Below, piece by piece: positions 33,517 to 42,587 of a stretch of DNA of 64,000 nt. The notes below the pieces were generated by a model. It searched no databases, was not told where the DNA came from, and worked only from the letters and a program-made list of their open reading frames with translations. Location of the stretch: positions 32,057 through 96,056 of the forward strand of contig CAYWDH010000005.1 in NCBI GenBank assembly GCA_964456985.1, given 5' to 3'. This stretch comes from WJMT01 sp964456985 (lineage in GTDB: Bacteria > Acidobacteriota > Aminicenantia > Aminicenantales > Aminicenantaceae). Positions within the stretch are counted from its first letter, which is position 1. Each line of letters opens with the position of its first letter. The translations under genes were made by a program, and so were the position numbers.

Positions 33517-33894
33517 TTAGTTTATATTAGTCAAAAGACAATCTATAGAATAGGTCAATTCCCCCAATTCCAGGGGCTTAACAAAGAAGTGGTCCACGGC
33601 AAGCCGGTTTAATTCCATCGGATTAACAAGGTCGGGAAAAGCTGAAATCAATATGGCCTTTCCTTTAAACCCTGAGTTTCGGAATCTCTCCAGCATCTTC
33701 AGGCCTGAGGTGTGAGGCAACCTCAAATCAGCTATAATGAGGTCAATATCAAATCCCTTGAAACGCTTGAGCGCTTCTTCCGAATCTTTAACCGGATAGA
33801 CCCTGTAATTTTCATGAAGAAGAAGGAAGAAAGTCTTCCGTATGGACTCATCATCATCCACTACCACTACTTTCTTCATCTCAGGTTTTTTCAT
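33517..33894 (-). CDS. Single-domain response regulator (receiver)
   Basis: A 125-aa CheY-like protein. Acidic pocket DDDE (13-16), phosphorylation Asp56 in LIIADLRLP, Ser in ISA and Lys in FVKPLELGE are all in place. I use the Met at 33894, preceded by gagagagaaag; an upstream start would add 20 Lys/Glu-rich residues. There is no output domain. It lies just upstream of the Fis-HTH gene and 155 bp after an NtrC-type regulator on the same strand, so it may take phosphate from the neighbouring histidine kinase and tune it, or work through the Fis-type protein. Confidence 0.8.
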   Translation of the reverse strand: MKKPEMKKVVVVDDDESIRKTFFLLLHENYRVYPVKDSEEALKRFKGFDIDLIIADLRLPHTSGLKMLERFRNSGFKGKAILISAFPDLVNPMELNRLAVDHFFVKPLELGELTYSIDCLLTNIN

Positions 33895-34049
33895 GTCTTT
33901 CTCTCTCTCTTTTTCACTCTCATGATACAGCACATTTTGTGCCAACTGAGTCAATGTTTCGGATTACAGGCAAGGAAATGCCCATCAATCAGTTAATTTT
34001 GACAAAAAGTGAGTAAATATAATTGACAAACCGTAAAATATTTTTACAA

Positions 34050-35384
34050 TCAGGCTTTACGGCTGTATTCTTTTATTTTTTTATCCAGTGTGGGGCGGCT
34101 TATATCCAGAATCCTGCTTGCCCTGCTTTTATTTCCTTTAACTTTTTTTAAAACATAGTGAATGTATTCTTTTTCAACCTCCGCCAAAGGAACCAACTTT
34201 TTGGGCACCATTTCCTTTTCTCTCTGTTCAACCGGTAAATTTTCTTTAAGGATCACATCGCCTTTTGCCAAGATCACGGCTCTTGTCAGAGCATTTTCCA
34301 GCTCTCTGACATTTCCTTTCCAGGAAAGGCTGACAAGAAAATCCATCACATCAGGAGAAACCTTTTTAGCTTTCTTTTTCAATTCTCTGTTAATTTTTTC
34401 CAACAGATAAGCCACTAATTGAGGAATGTCCTCTTTTCTCTCCCTAAGAGGAGGCAGATTGATTTCCACTACTTTTAACCTGTAATAAAGATCTTCCCTG
34501 AACTTCCCCTCTTTCACCAGATCCTTGAGTTTTTGGTTTGTCGCAGCAATGATCCTTGCTTCTGTATTGAGAACCTCCTGCCCCCCTACCTTCATAAAGT
34601 CCCGGTTCTCTAAAACTCTCAATAATTTTGACTGTAAGTTCAGCGAGACATCCCCGATTTCATCCAGGAAAAGGGTGCCTTTTCCCGCAATCTCAAACTT
34701 GCCTTTCGTATCATAGACCGCATCAGTAAAAGCGCCCTTTACATGACCGAACAGCTCGGTTTCCAGGAGTGTATCTGAAAGAGTGGAGCAGTTTATGACA
34801 ATGAATGGTTCGTTCCTATAGATGCTGTTATAATGGATAGCCTTAGCAACCAATTCCTTCCCTGTTCCGCTTTCTCCCTGGACAAGCACATTAGCCCTGG
34901 TGTTTGCCACAGAACCTATCAATTTATACACTTCTCTCATCTCCGGTGTGCTTCCTATGATATTGTCAATAGTGTATTCTTTCTGCTTTTCTCCCACCAG
35001 ATAGCTCATCTTGTCTTCCAGGCTCTTTACCCTGAAAACCTTATCAATGACTAGATCCATATCAACATAGTCCAGGGGTTTAACCAGATACTCAAATGCT
35101 CCTGACTTTACGGCTTCTACTGTGGTCTTCATATCATCATAGGCGGTCATGATGATGATACAGGCCTGCTGGTTTTCCTCTCTAATCTTTCTCAAGACCT
35201 CCAATCCGTCGATATCCGGCAGGCGGATATCCAGAAGAACCAGATCCGGAGAATTTTCTTTAAATTCCCTTATGCCTGACTTCCCGTCTTCTGCAGTGAA
35301 TATCTGGAATTCCTTATTACTGAAATGGGAAGAAAGACTTTTCCGGATCAACTTATCATCATCAATAATTAAAATAGACTTCAT
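34050..35384 (-). CDS. NtrC-family sigma54-dependent response regulator
   Basis: A 444-aa regulator with three domains. The receiver (1-120) has Asp52 in LLDIRLPDIDG and the switch Lys in LVKPLDYVD. The AAA+ sigma54-activation domain (about 140-370) has Walker A GESGTGKE (170-177), GAFTDA (217-222), which contacts sigma54, and LFLDEIGD. The Fis-type HTH (about 400-440) is KVKGNKSRASRILDISRPTLDKKI. It activates sigma54 promoters when phosphorylated by the overlapping kinase (4-bp ATGA overlap). The targets are unknown; I found no convincing sigma54 promoter in the window. Confidence 0.95.
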   Translation of the reverse strand: MKSILIIDDDKLIRKSLSSHFSNKEFQIFTAEDGKSGIREFKENSPDLVLLDIRLPDIDGLEVLRKIREENQQACIIIMTAYDDMKTTVEAVKSGAFEYLVKPLDYVDMDLVIDKVFRVKSLEDKMSYLVGEKQKEYTIDNIIGSTPEMREVYKLIGSVANTRANVLVQGESGTGKELVAKAIHYNSIYRNEPFIVINCSTLSDTLLETELFGHVKGAFTDAVYDTKGKFEIAGKGTLFLDEIGDVSLNLQSKLLRVLENRDFMKVGGQEVLNTEARIIAATNQKLKDLVKEGKFREDLYYRLKVVEINLPPLRERKEDIPQLVAYLLEKINRELKKKAKKVSPDVMDFLVSLSWKGNVRELENALTRAVILAKGDVILKENLPVEQREKEMVPKKLVPLAEVEKEYIHYVLKKVKGNKSRASRILDISRPTLDKKIKEYSRKA

Positions 35385-36832
35385 TTTTCATCCTCCGCAG
35401 GCAGTGTGATTTCAAAACTAGTCCCTTGTTGTTCTGTTTCCTTAACTCTAATCGAGCCTTGATGCTGCTCCACGATTTTTTGAGCATTAGCCAAACCCAA
35501 TCCGATTCCGGAAGATTTAGTGGTAAAAAAAGGTTCAAATATTTTTTCTCTGTCCTCATCCGGAATTCCGCAGCCGTTATCAATGACCTCTATGATAACC
35601 TTTTTTCTTCCCTCTCCCTTGGAAAGATACGCAAAGATACCTATCTCTCCGCCTTTTCTCACGGCATCTCTGGCATTGCATAAAAGGTTCAAAATGACCT
35701 GGCGGAGCTTGTCTCCGTCAACATAAACCAAAGGCAGGTCCTTCTTATAATACTCAGATAGCTTGATTTTTTTCTCCTCCAGGGAATCTGAAATCATTTT
35801 TACGGATTCCTCTATTATCTCATGAACGGAAAACCTCTCTTTGTTGAGTTCTGAAACCCGGACAAAATTCAAGAGTTCTTTTATGAATTTTTCAATTTGG
35901 ACTATCCCTTCCCGGGATAAATTAAGGTGCTCTTTTTGCACTTCTTCCAGGTTTTCACCTTGCAGGACTTTTTGAATATTCAGATTAGCGGATGTAAGGG
36001 GGTTTCTAATCTCATGAGCAATGGTTGCTGAGATCCTTCCTATGGAAGCGAGTTTTTCTGCCTGTATCAATTTCTTGTTTGCAGCTTCCATCCTCTTCCT
36101 TGCAAGAAGAAGCTGGCGGTTCATCTCGTTGAAATTCTCAGCCAACTTCCTGATCTCATCCTGGGAGCTGACAGTGATCTCCTGGGAAAAATCCCCGCTT
36201 GAAATACTAAAGGTGGCATCTGTCAGTTTCTTGATAGGACCGGTGATCCGGCCGGAGAGAAAGACAGCCCCCCCAATCCCTACCAAAAGCCCTCCAAGCC
36301 CAATAAATATCAGTATAAGCCGGGTTCGGCTCATCTCCTTCTGCATTTCCTCTAAAGACAGGCCTATTTTAATGGATCCCCACTGAGTGCTGGATCCTCT
36401 TGCGAAAACAGGAATTTCAATCTCTAAAACTGATACACGTTCACCTTTATCATCATATTCTATTTCTTTCCTTTCACAATAATAAGTGTTTTCATCAACC
36501 GGTTCTTTAAGAAAGGAGGTTGTAAATGTCTTTTTATTTTTTTCAGCAAAATCACTGGCTACAAAAAGCCTTTTATGCTGGTCAAAAAAGACCACATAGA
36601 GAAGTTTTTGGTCTATCTGTCCCTGAATGTTGTTCTTAACTCCCTCTGCATCCCAGAACATCAGAGGCTCCAGGTTCAAATAAGCAATGTTCCTTGCTGT
36701 TAAAATCCCTCTGCTCTTATGTTCCTCAAATATAGCTCTTTCCTCTCTTTTCTCTATAAGAAAGAGTATCGCAGCCACCAGGAAAAAAAGCAGCACTGCT
36801 ATGGCAGTAATAAACTTCGTCCGCAGAGACAT
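35381..36832 (-). CDS. Membrane sensor histidine kinase
   Basis: A 483-aa kinase. TM1 is at about 8-26, a periplasmic sensor region at about 30-170 and TM2 at about 172-193. HAMP follows at about 195-245 (GRITGPIKKLTDATFSISSGDF), then HisKA with His273 in ATIAHEIRNPLTSANLN, and HATPase (NLLCNARDAV, DNGCGIPDEDREKIFEPFFTTKSSGIGLGL). It phosphorylates the NtrC-type regulator encoded by the next, overlapping gene. The gene directly upstream, 23 bp away, encodes a peptide-binding protein, so the signal may be a peptide or other ligand captured in the periplasm. Confidence 0.95.
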   Translation of the reverse strand: MSLRTKFITAIAVLLFFLVAAILFLIEKREERAIFEEHKSRGILTARNIAYLNLEPLMFWDAEGVKNNIQGQIDQKLLYVVFFDQHKRLFVASDFAEKNKKTFTTSFLKEPVDENTYYCERKEIEYDDKGERVSVLEIEIPVFARGSSTQWGSIKIGLSLEEMQKEMSRTRLILIFIGLGGLLVGIGGAVFLSGRITGPIKKLTDATFSISSGDFSQEITVSSQDEIRKLAENFNEMNRQLLLARKRMEAANKKLIQAEKLASIGRISATIAHEIRNPLTSANLNIQKVLQGENLEEVQKEHLNLSREGIVQIEKFIKELLNFVRVSELNKERFSVHEIIEESVKMISDSLEEKKIKLSEYYKKDLPLVYVDGDKLRQVILNLLCNARDAVRKGGEIGIFAYLSKGEGRKKVIIEVIDNGCGIPDEDREKIFEPFFTTKSSGIGLGLANAQKIVEQHQGSIRVKETEQQGTSFEITLPAEDEK

Positions 36833-36855
36833 TCTTTTACTCTCTATAAATTATT

Positions 36856-38451
36856 CTATTTATCAAGCCAAATCTTTCTCACTTGCAGGTAATAAAATCC
36901 AAGCGCAGTCTTCTCCACCCCGCTTACATATGGCTGCATAGCTATTCTATTCTGTCTGTTAAAAAGAGGGACAGCAGGGACTTCGGAGCGTAAAGTCTGT
37001 TCGATGCGCTGAAAAAGCTCTATCCGTTTTGTCCAGCTTCTCTCCAGTTCAGCACTCCTTAAAAGCCCGTCTACTTCCTGGCTGCTGTAGCCGAATAAAT
37101 TGGATACAGATCGGGAGAAAAAAAGAGTTCTTATAATATCCTCAGGATCAGGGAAATTCATTTTCCATTTTATATAAACCAAGTAAGGTTTATCACAATT
37201 TTCAATTTCTTGAACATTTTCAAAATAACGCAGTCTTAATTTAATCCCCAGAGTTTCAAGCTGGCTTCTTAAACATTTAAAAATATTGTAGTTGGTTTCT
37301 GACTTTGGTGATTGGATAAAAAACTGCAGGGTTGGAAATTGAACATCTTTGTAAAAACCCTGTTGATTCAGTATTTGAAGTGCCTGTTTAAGGTCTGTCG
37401 AGTCTTCTCGATCGGGGAAAAAACCTTGAAGCTGGGGAGGAATGTAATTATTGGTAATCTGGAACAGGAACTGAGGTTCATCCAATTGTCGGATGATTTC
37501 ATTTTTGTCAATCCCAAGACTGATTGCCTTTCTTATATCCGGTCTGTTAAGAGGAGCGATATTACAGCTCATACCAAGGAATGCGATGTTGATAGAGCCG
37601 TCTTCAAAAATCTGGTATTTTGAATCAAAAAGACGGTGTGAAATCAAAGGAATGGCATCAATTTCTTCTCTTAAAAAGTTATCCAGTTTGTACAGGGAAC
37701 AAAACTCGACAGCTTCCAAATACGGCTTTCCCATAAAATAATTCTCATTCCGTTTCAGGCACACTCCCACGATATTCAATCTTGTATCCCTTAACCAATG
37801 TTCGAAGGCAAATGGTCCGGTCCCTGACGGATTAAAGAAAAATCTATCTCCCATGATCTGAGACATTTCTTTAGGAAGGATTTTGCAAAAATGCATGCTC
37901 ATCAAATACAGCGCAGATACATAAGGCTTGATCCAATGAATTTCAAAAGTATATTTATCTTGTGCCTTAAAACCGGATACATGCTCAGCCTTCTCTGATC
38001 TGAATTCCTCAGCTCCTAACACACGGGACAAAAAATAATGGAAGTAGGGTGAATCGTTTTTCTTATCTAGGATCCTCTCTAAAGAATATTTTACATCTTC
38101 GGCCATCAATTCCTCCCCGTCATGAAACCGGACTCCTTTTCTAAGATGAAATGTGTATTTTTTCCCGTCCGGAGATATCTCCCAGTATTCAGCCAAAGAG
38201 GGCACAATATTAAAGTTTTTGTCTAATCTTACAAGTCCATCATATAACTGCTCAGATAAAAATATAAAAGAATCAGATTTTATAGGATCCAGCTGTCTTC
38301 TGAATTGGTCCGCAAAAGATTTCACGCGGAACACTCCACCATACTGAGGCTTTTGGTTAGAATTATTCCTTTCCAAGGGCAATAAACAAAAGGAAATCAG
38401 AAGAAAAAATGTGATGATGTTTCTTACTTTTTTTATAATCTTAGTGAACAT
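36856..38451 (-). CDS. Family-5 extracellular solute-binding protein (peptide-type)
   Basis: A 531-aa exported binding protein. After a signal peptide (IITFFLLISFCLLPLE) comes the SBP_bac_5 fold of OppA/DppA: LYDGLVRLDKNFNIVPSLAEYWEISPDGKKYTFHLRKGVRFHDGEELMAEDVKYSLERI. Later come FNPSGTGPFAFEHW, PDIRKAISLGIDKNEII and the C-terminal PLFNRQNRIAMQPYV. Such proteins normally feed an ABC importer, but no permease or ATPase is encoded beside it. Instead it leads an operon with a histidine kinase and an NtrC regulator, so it probably works as a ligand receptor for signalling. Confidence 0.9.
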   Translation of the reverse strand: MFTKIIKKVRNIITFFLLISFCLLPLERNNSNQKPQYGGVFRVKSFADQFRRQLDPIKSDSFIFLSEQLYDGLVRLDKNFNIVPSLAEYWEISPDGKKYTFHLRKGVRFHDGEELMAEDVKYSLERILDKKNDSPYFHYFLSRVLGAEEFRSEKAEHVSGFKAQDKYTFEIHWIKPYVSALYLMSMHFCKILPKEMSQIMGDRFFFNPSGTGPFAFEHWLRDTRLNIVGVCLKRNENYFMGKPYLEAVEFCSLYKLDNFLREEIDAIPLISHRLFDSKYQIFEDGSINIAFLGMSCNIAPLNRPDIRKAISLGIDKNEIIRQLDEPQFLFQITNNYIPPQLQGFFPDREDSTDLKQALQILNQQGFYKDVQFPTLQFFIQSPKSETNYNIFKCLRSQLETLGIKLRLRYFENVQEIENCDKPYLVYIKWKMNFPDPEDIIRTLFFSRSVSNLFGYSSQEVDGLLRSAELERSWTKRIELFQRIEQTLRSEVPAVPLFNRQNRIAMQPYVSGVEKTALGFYYLQVRKIWLDK

Positions 38452-38616
38452 TTTTTTTCAATCATAATGCGAGCTCTGTTTTAAAGCAATACCCAATTTA
38501 CCTGAACGATTAAAAAAAGATTGGATCAAAAGGATGGAAATTTTCACGGAAAACCAACTTTTTCATAAGCCTTTTCGTATTAATAAAAAGGTATAAAATC
38601 AATAAAAAGGCATAAA

Positions 38617-40071
38617 ATGATTATCAAATTTTTCAAATCTACCAGTGAAACAAAAATATTTAAAAAATTTTTTCTCATCTTTTTTCTTTATTTTCTCTGC
38701 TTTTTCTCTTCCTACTCTTCAGAATATGTCCGCCCGGAGTCTTACGACCTTAAGGTTCAAATAGAACCAGATTCAGGAAATATTTCTGTTCAATGTGAGC
38801 TTAAAATTCATCTGCTTGATCACCTATCAAAACAATTTGATTTCGATCTGCACGGCACATTCCAAGTGGATGATTTGAAAATCAATGGACGTCCGGCTGA
38901 ATACTCCCAAAAAGAAAACAAACCGTGGGTCATTTTCCCCTGCTCTAAAAAAATTACAATCGGATTACCAGAGGATAAAAGAAAACAAGATGTCAGTGTT
39001 GATATCGCCTATCATGGGAGACTGAAAAGTATTCCTGAATTCGGAAGTCATGAGGGTCAAAAACTGGCCTTGGATGACCAGATCAATCCACGGATGGTGG
39101 AGTTAGCCAGTTATTCCTGCTGGTACCCTCTCTTCGAATTCGGAAATCGATACGACATTAAACTCGAACTTTCTCTCCCTGATGGTTGGCAGTGTGTGTG
39201 CTCCGGAAAGGAAATCAAGAGACAGAGAAAAAAAGAAAAAATACTCAGTTATTGGTCTTCTTCGAATGATACGGATATCATTATTATTGCCTCACCATTT
39301 CTTAAACTAAAAACCTATAAGGGGGAAGATTTTGACATTCATATCTATCATACGCAGATGCCAAGCAATTTTATTGACCGAGAGTTCGCTCAGATCGAAA
39401 AAACAGTAGGTCTTTATACAAATCTTTTGGGAAAAGCACCTATTCCAGGAGGGATAATAAAGCATGTTTTTTCTCCCAAACTAAAAGGACAGGGAGGAGC
39501 AGGGATCGCCAGGCCAGGTATGATTGTGACTTCCGAGGGGCTCACGCTTGAAAGCTTAAAAAAAGACCCTGGCTTTTCGCTTTTTCATGGAATAGCCCAT
39601 GAGATCGCCCACTTCTGGTGGAATTTCGGCGCAAGTCAAGGTGACTGGATCAATGAAACATTTGCTGAATATTTTTCTTCGGTTGCGGACCAAAAGATTA
39701 TTTCCGAAGAAACAATCCAAAACGATCTGAATAAATACCTTAACTTAACTCACTCTTTACCCAAGGACGCGCCTGCTCTTTCAGTAGTTCCGTTTAAAGA
39801 GGGAAAAATCAACTATATAGTAAGATATTACAAAGGCTCTCTTATGCTCAACTCCTTAAGGAAACAAATGGGAGATTCGAATTTTTTTATGACCTGCCAT
39901 GACTTTTACCAGACCTTCAGCGGGGATCTGATTGGAACCACAGAATTTCGTGAATTTTGGGGAAAGAGACTCGGAAAAAACAAAAATTTATTGATTAAAT
40001 GGCTTGATTCAGAGGGAGGAGTTCCGGAATACCAAATGCTGATTATCGGGCCTGGAGAATATCTAAAATGA
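38617..40071 (+). CDS. M1-like membrane-associated metallopeptidase
   Basis: A 484-aa protein. A hydrophobic N-terminus (FFLIFFLYFLCFFSSY) serves as signal or anchor, and a beta-rich N-terminal domain is followed by a thermolysin-like domain. Zinc ligands: HEIAH (328-332) and Glu351 in NETFAEYF, the HExxH-x18-E arrangement of M1 gluzincins. The usual exopeptidase motif GxMEN is replaced by GGAGIARPG, so aminopeptidase specificity is doubtful; it may be an endopeptidase or act on a special substrate. The gene overlaps the FtsX permease by 4 bp (ATGA), implying joint function. A tgacct-type promoter is not obvious. Confidence 0.8.
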   Translation: MIIKFFKSTSETKIFKKFFLIFFLYFLCFFSSYSSEYVRPESYDLKVQIEPDSGNISVQCELKIHLLDHLSKQFDFDLHGTFQVDDLKINGRPAEYSQKENKPWVIFPCSKKITIGLPEDKRKQDVSVDIAYHGRLKSIPEFGSHEGQKLALDDQINPRMVELASYSCWYPLFEFGNRYDIKLELSLPDGWQCVCSGKEIKRQRKKEKILSYWSSSNDTDIIIIASPFLKLKTYKGEDFDIHIYHTQMPSNFIDREFAQIEKTVGLYTNLLGKAPIPGGIIKHVFSPKLKGQGGAGIARPGMIVTSEGLTLESLKKDPGFSLFHGIAHEIAHFWWNFGASQGDWINETFAEYFSSVADQKIISEETIQNDLNKYLNLTHSLPKDAPALSVVPFKEGKINYIVRYYKGSLMLNSLRKQMGDSNFFMTCHDFYQTFSGDLIGTTEFREFWGKRLGKNKNLLIKWLDSEGGVPEYQMLIIGPGEYLK

Positions 40072-42407
40072 TTCAAAATTATCTTAAAACCGCATTAAGA
40101 AATATCAAAAGAGCCAAGATGTTTTCAGTGCTCAACATTCTGGGGCTTGCCGTGGGCATGGGGAGCTGCTTCCTCATATTCCTATTTGTCCAGCATGAGT
40201 TGAGTTATGACAGATTCCATAAAAACTATGACCAAATCTACAGGGTGACTGTAGAATGGCAATCACAAATCGGCCAAACTACGACTGCACCTGTTGCGCC
40301 GGCTCTTTTAAACGATTTTCCCGAAGTCAAAGATGCTGTTCGTGTAGAAAGACTGAGCGCCATCATCCGGTACCAGGGAGAAAGCTATGTGGAAAGGAAA
40401 ATTCTGCTGGTGGATCCTTCTTTTTTCAACATATTCACTTTCCCACTCATTGAAGGAGATCCTGAAAAAGCACTCAGCGACCTTCATTCCATCATCCTAA
40501 CTGAAAGAGCTGCTGAAAAATATTTCGGTACTGAGAAGCCTTTGGGAAAGATTCTGAATATAGAAGATAGATATGATTTTAAAGTAACCGGAGTGGTAAA
40601 AAATCCTCCTTCCAATTCTCATATTGATTTTGACTTTCTCGTGCGGTTTGACTTCATCAACAGTTATGCTCACTTCAATTATCTTGGAAGCTGGGGCGCC
40701 TGGAACTTTCATACTTATATTTTACTCCAAAAAGGTTATTCCCTTTCCGAATTTGAGTCAAAAACCCCGGCTTTCTTAAGGACCTATAGAGGTGGTGCTG
40801 AATATCCCAGGATGCTTCATTTGAGTTCTTTGACCAATATCAACCTGGAAACCCATGGAAAACTGAAATATATCTATTTCTTCTCAGCCATTGCTGTCAT
40901 CATTTTGATACTAGCCTGCATCAATTTCATGAACCTCTCTATATCCAGATCATCAGAGAGAATCAAAGAGATAGGCATGAGAAAAGTCATCGGCGCCAAT
41001 AAAGCCCAGCTTATCAAACAGTTTTTAGGAGAATCAGCTGTCCTGGCTTTTCTGGCTCTTCCGCTGGCACTTTTACTGGTCTACATGGTTCTTCCCTCTT
41101 TTAACTCCCTTGCCAACACTCATCTGCAATCCAACTATTTCCAAAACTGGTTTTTTATCTGCGGTATGTTCGGAATCACAATGTTGGTCGGCATTTTATC
41201 AGGGAGCTATCCTTCTCTCTATCTGTCTTCAATGAATCCTCTTCAATCTCTTAAAGGTGAGTTAAGGTCAGGGACAAAATCTTCTCTCCTGAGAAGCCTT
41301 TTGGTTGTTTTCCAGTTTTCGGTCTCTATCATCCTCATTATCAGTGCCGCGGCCGTTTCTCACCAGATGCACTTCATTCACAGCAAAGACCTGGGCTTTA
41401 ACAAGGACTTCATCGTCAATATCCCCATATATGAGAGCAGCCTGAGACTTAAATCAGAAGTCATCAAATCTGAACTCCTTCAGAATCCTAATATATCCAA
41501 GGCTGCAGTTTCCTCTTTCTCGCCCGGGAGTCATCCTAACCAAAGTGTTGATTGGGAAGGTAGAAAGCCAGACCAAGAGCTGATGATGGCTTGGTATTCA
41601 GTGGACTACGACTTTGTGGACACTTTTGGTATTAAAATCAATGAAGGCAGAGATTTCTCCCTTGATTTTCCTTCTGATGTAAGATCAGCTTATATTTTGA
41701 ATGAGTCGGCAGTGAGAGCTTTGGGCTGGGAACATGCGGTGGAAAAACAATTCAGGGTTGAACGAGCTTTCACTCCTATGGGCCGAGTGGTGGGAGTGAT
41801 GAAAGACTTCAATTTTGATTCACTTCACCAATCCATACTTCCTCTGGCTCTTCTCTTAGAACCTATCAGCGGAAATCACTTCTCATTGAAAATATCCTCG
41901 AGAAATATGAAAGACACCCTTTCCTTTATTGAGACCAAATTCAAGGAATTCGCCCCTAATGCTCCGTTCAACTACCGCTTTCTGGATGAAGAGATCGCCG
42001 AAATGTACATAGAGGAGGACCGGCTGGGGACTTTAATCAATTCTTTTTCGGTATTAGCGGTTTTCATTGCCTGTCTGGGACTTCTCGGCCTAGCCTCCTC
42101 ATCCATAAACAGAAGGACAAAGGAAATCGGAGTGCGTAAAGTCCTAGGGGCCTCTGTCCCAAATATCTTTACTCTGTTGGTTAAAGATTTTACCAAGCTT
42201 GTCTTTATTGCCAATGTCATTGCCTGGCCTGTTGCCTTTTATGCCATGAACCGATGGCTTCAAAATTTTGTGTACCGTATAAGCCTGGAATGGTGGCTGT
42301 TTGTTGTATCAGGTTTTGTGGCTTTGATGATCGCTATCCTCACAGTGAGCTTTCATACGATTAAAGCCGCCACTTCCAATCCGGCTGATTCGCTGAGATA
42401 CGAGTAA
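40068..42407 (+). CDS. FtsX/MacB-type ABC transporter permease
   Basis: A 779-aa membrane protein. TM helices lie near residues 20-40, three near 265-410 and another group near 660-770, with two large periplasmic domains (MacB_PCD type) between them. It starts IQNYLKTALRNIKRAKMFSVLNILGLAVGMGSC, the standard opening of Bacteroidetes/Acidobacteria-type long permeases, and has two FtsX cores, the second ending RTKEIGVRKVLGASVPNIFTLL. No ATPase gene is adjacent. These proteins usually work as MacB-like mechanotransmitters that export or extract envelope substrates. Translational coupling to the M1-like peptidase suggests that the two process or release the same substrate. Confidence 0.9.
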   Translation: MIQNYLKTALRNIKRAKMFSVLNILGLAVGMGSCFLIFLFVQHELSYDRFHKNYDQIYRVTVEWQSQIGQTTTAPVAPALLNDFPEVKDAVRVERLSAIIRYQGESYVERKILLVDPSFFNIFTFPLIEGDPEKALSDLHSIILTERAAEKYFGTEKPLGKILNIEDRYDFKVTGVVKNPPSNSHIDFDFLVRFDFINSYAHFNYLGSWGAWNFHTYILLQKGYSLSEFESKTPAFLRTYRGGAEYPRMLHLSSLTNINLETHGKLKYIYFFSAIAVIILILACINFMNLSISRSSERIKEIGMRKVIGANKAQLIKQFLGESAVLAFLALPLALLLVYMVLPSFNSLANTHLQSNYFQNWFFICGMFGITMLVGILSGSYPSLYLSSMNPLQSLKGELRSGTKSSLLRSLLVVFQFSVSIILIISAAAVSHQMHFIHSKDLGFNKDFIVNIPIYESSLRLKSEVIKSELLQNPNISKAAVSSFSPGSHPNQSVDWEGRKPDQELMMAWYSVDYDFVDTFGIKINEGRDFSLDFPSDVRSAYILNESAVRALGWEHAVEKQFRVERAFTPMGRVVGVMKDFNFDSLHQSILPLALLLEPISGNHFSLKISSRNMKDTLSFIETKFKEFAPNAPFNYRFLDEEIAEMYIEEDRLGTLINSFSVLAVFIACLGLLGLASSSINRRTKEIGVRKVLGASVPNIFTLLVKDFTKLVFIANVIAWPVAFYAMNRWLQNFVYRISLEWWLFVVSGFVALMIAILTVSFHTIKAATSNPADSLRYE

Positions 42408-42587
42408 AAAAAAGTATCAAAACAAATCGCGGCCTTCGGAGAGGAATACAACGTCCTGCCGCTAAAAAATAAAGTAACGGATAAGGCCGGAACCTAGGTT
42501 TAGCCAAACAAAATCATTACCGCTATCTTTATTGATTTTTAGACTCATTAGGATTATATATATATAAGAGAAAGACATCCCATATGT

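Noticed and set aside
34050..38616. Sigma54 promoters near the NtrC-type operon
   Set aside because: I looked for a TGGCAC-N5-TTGC pattern on both strands in the gaps and saw no convincing match.
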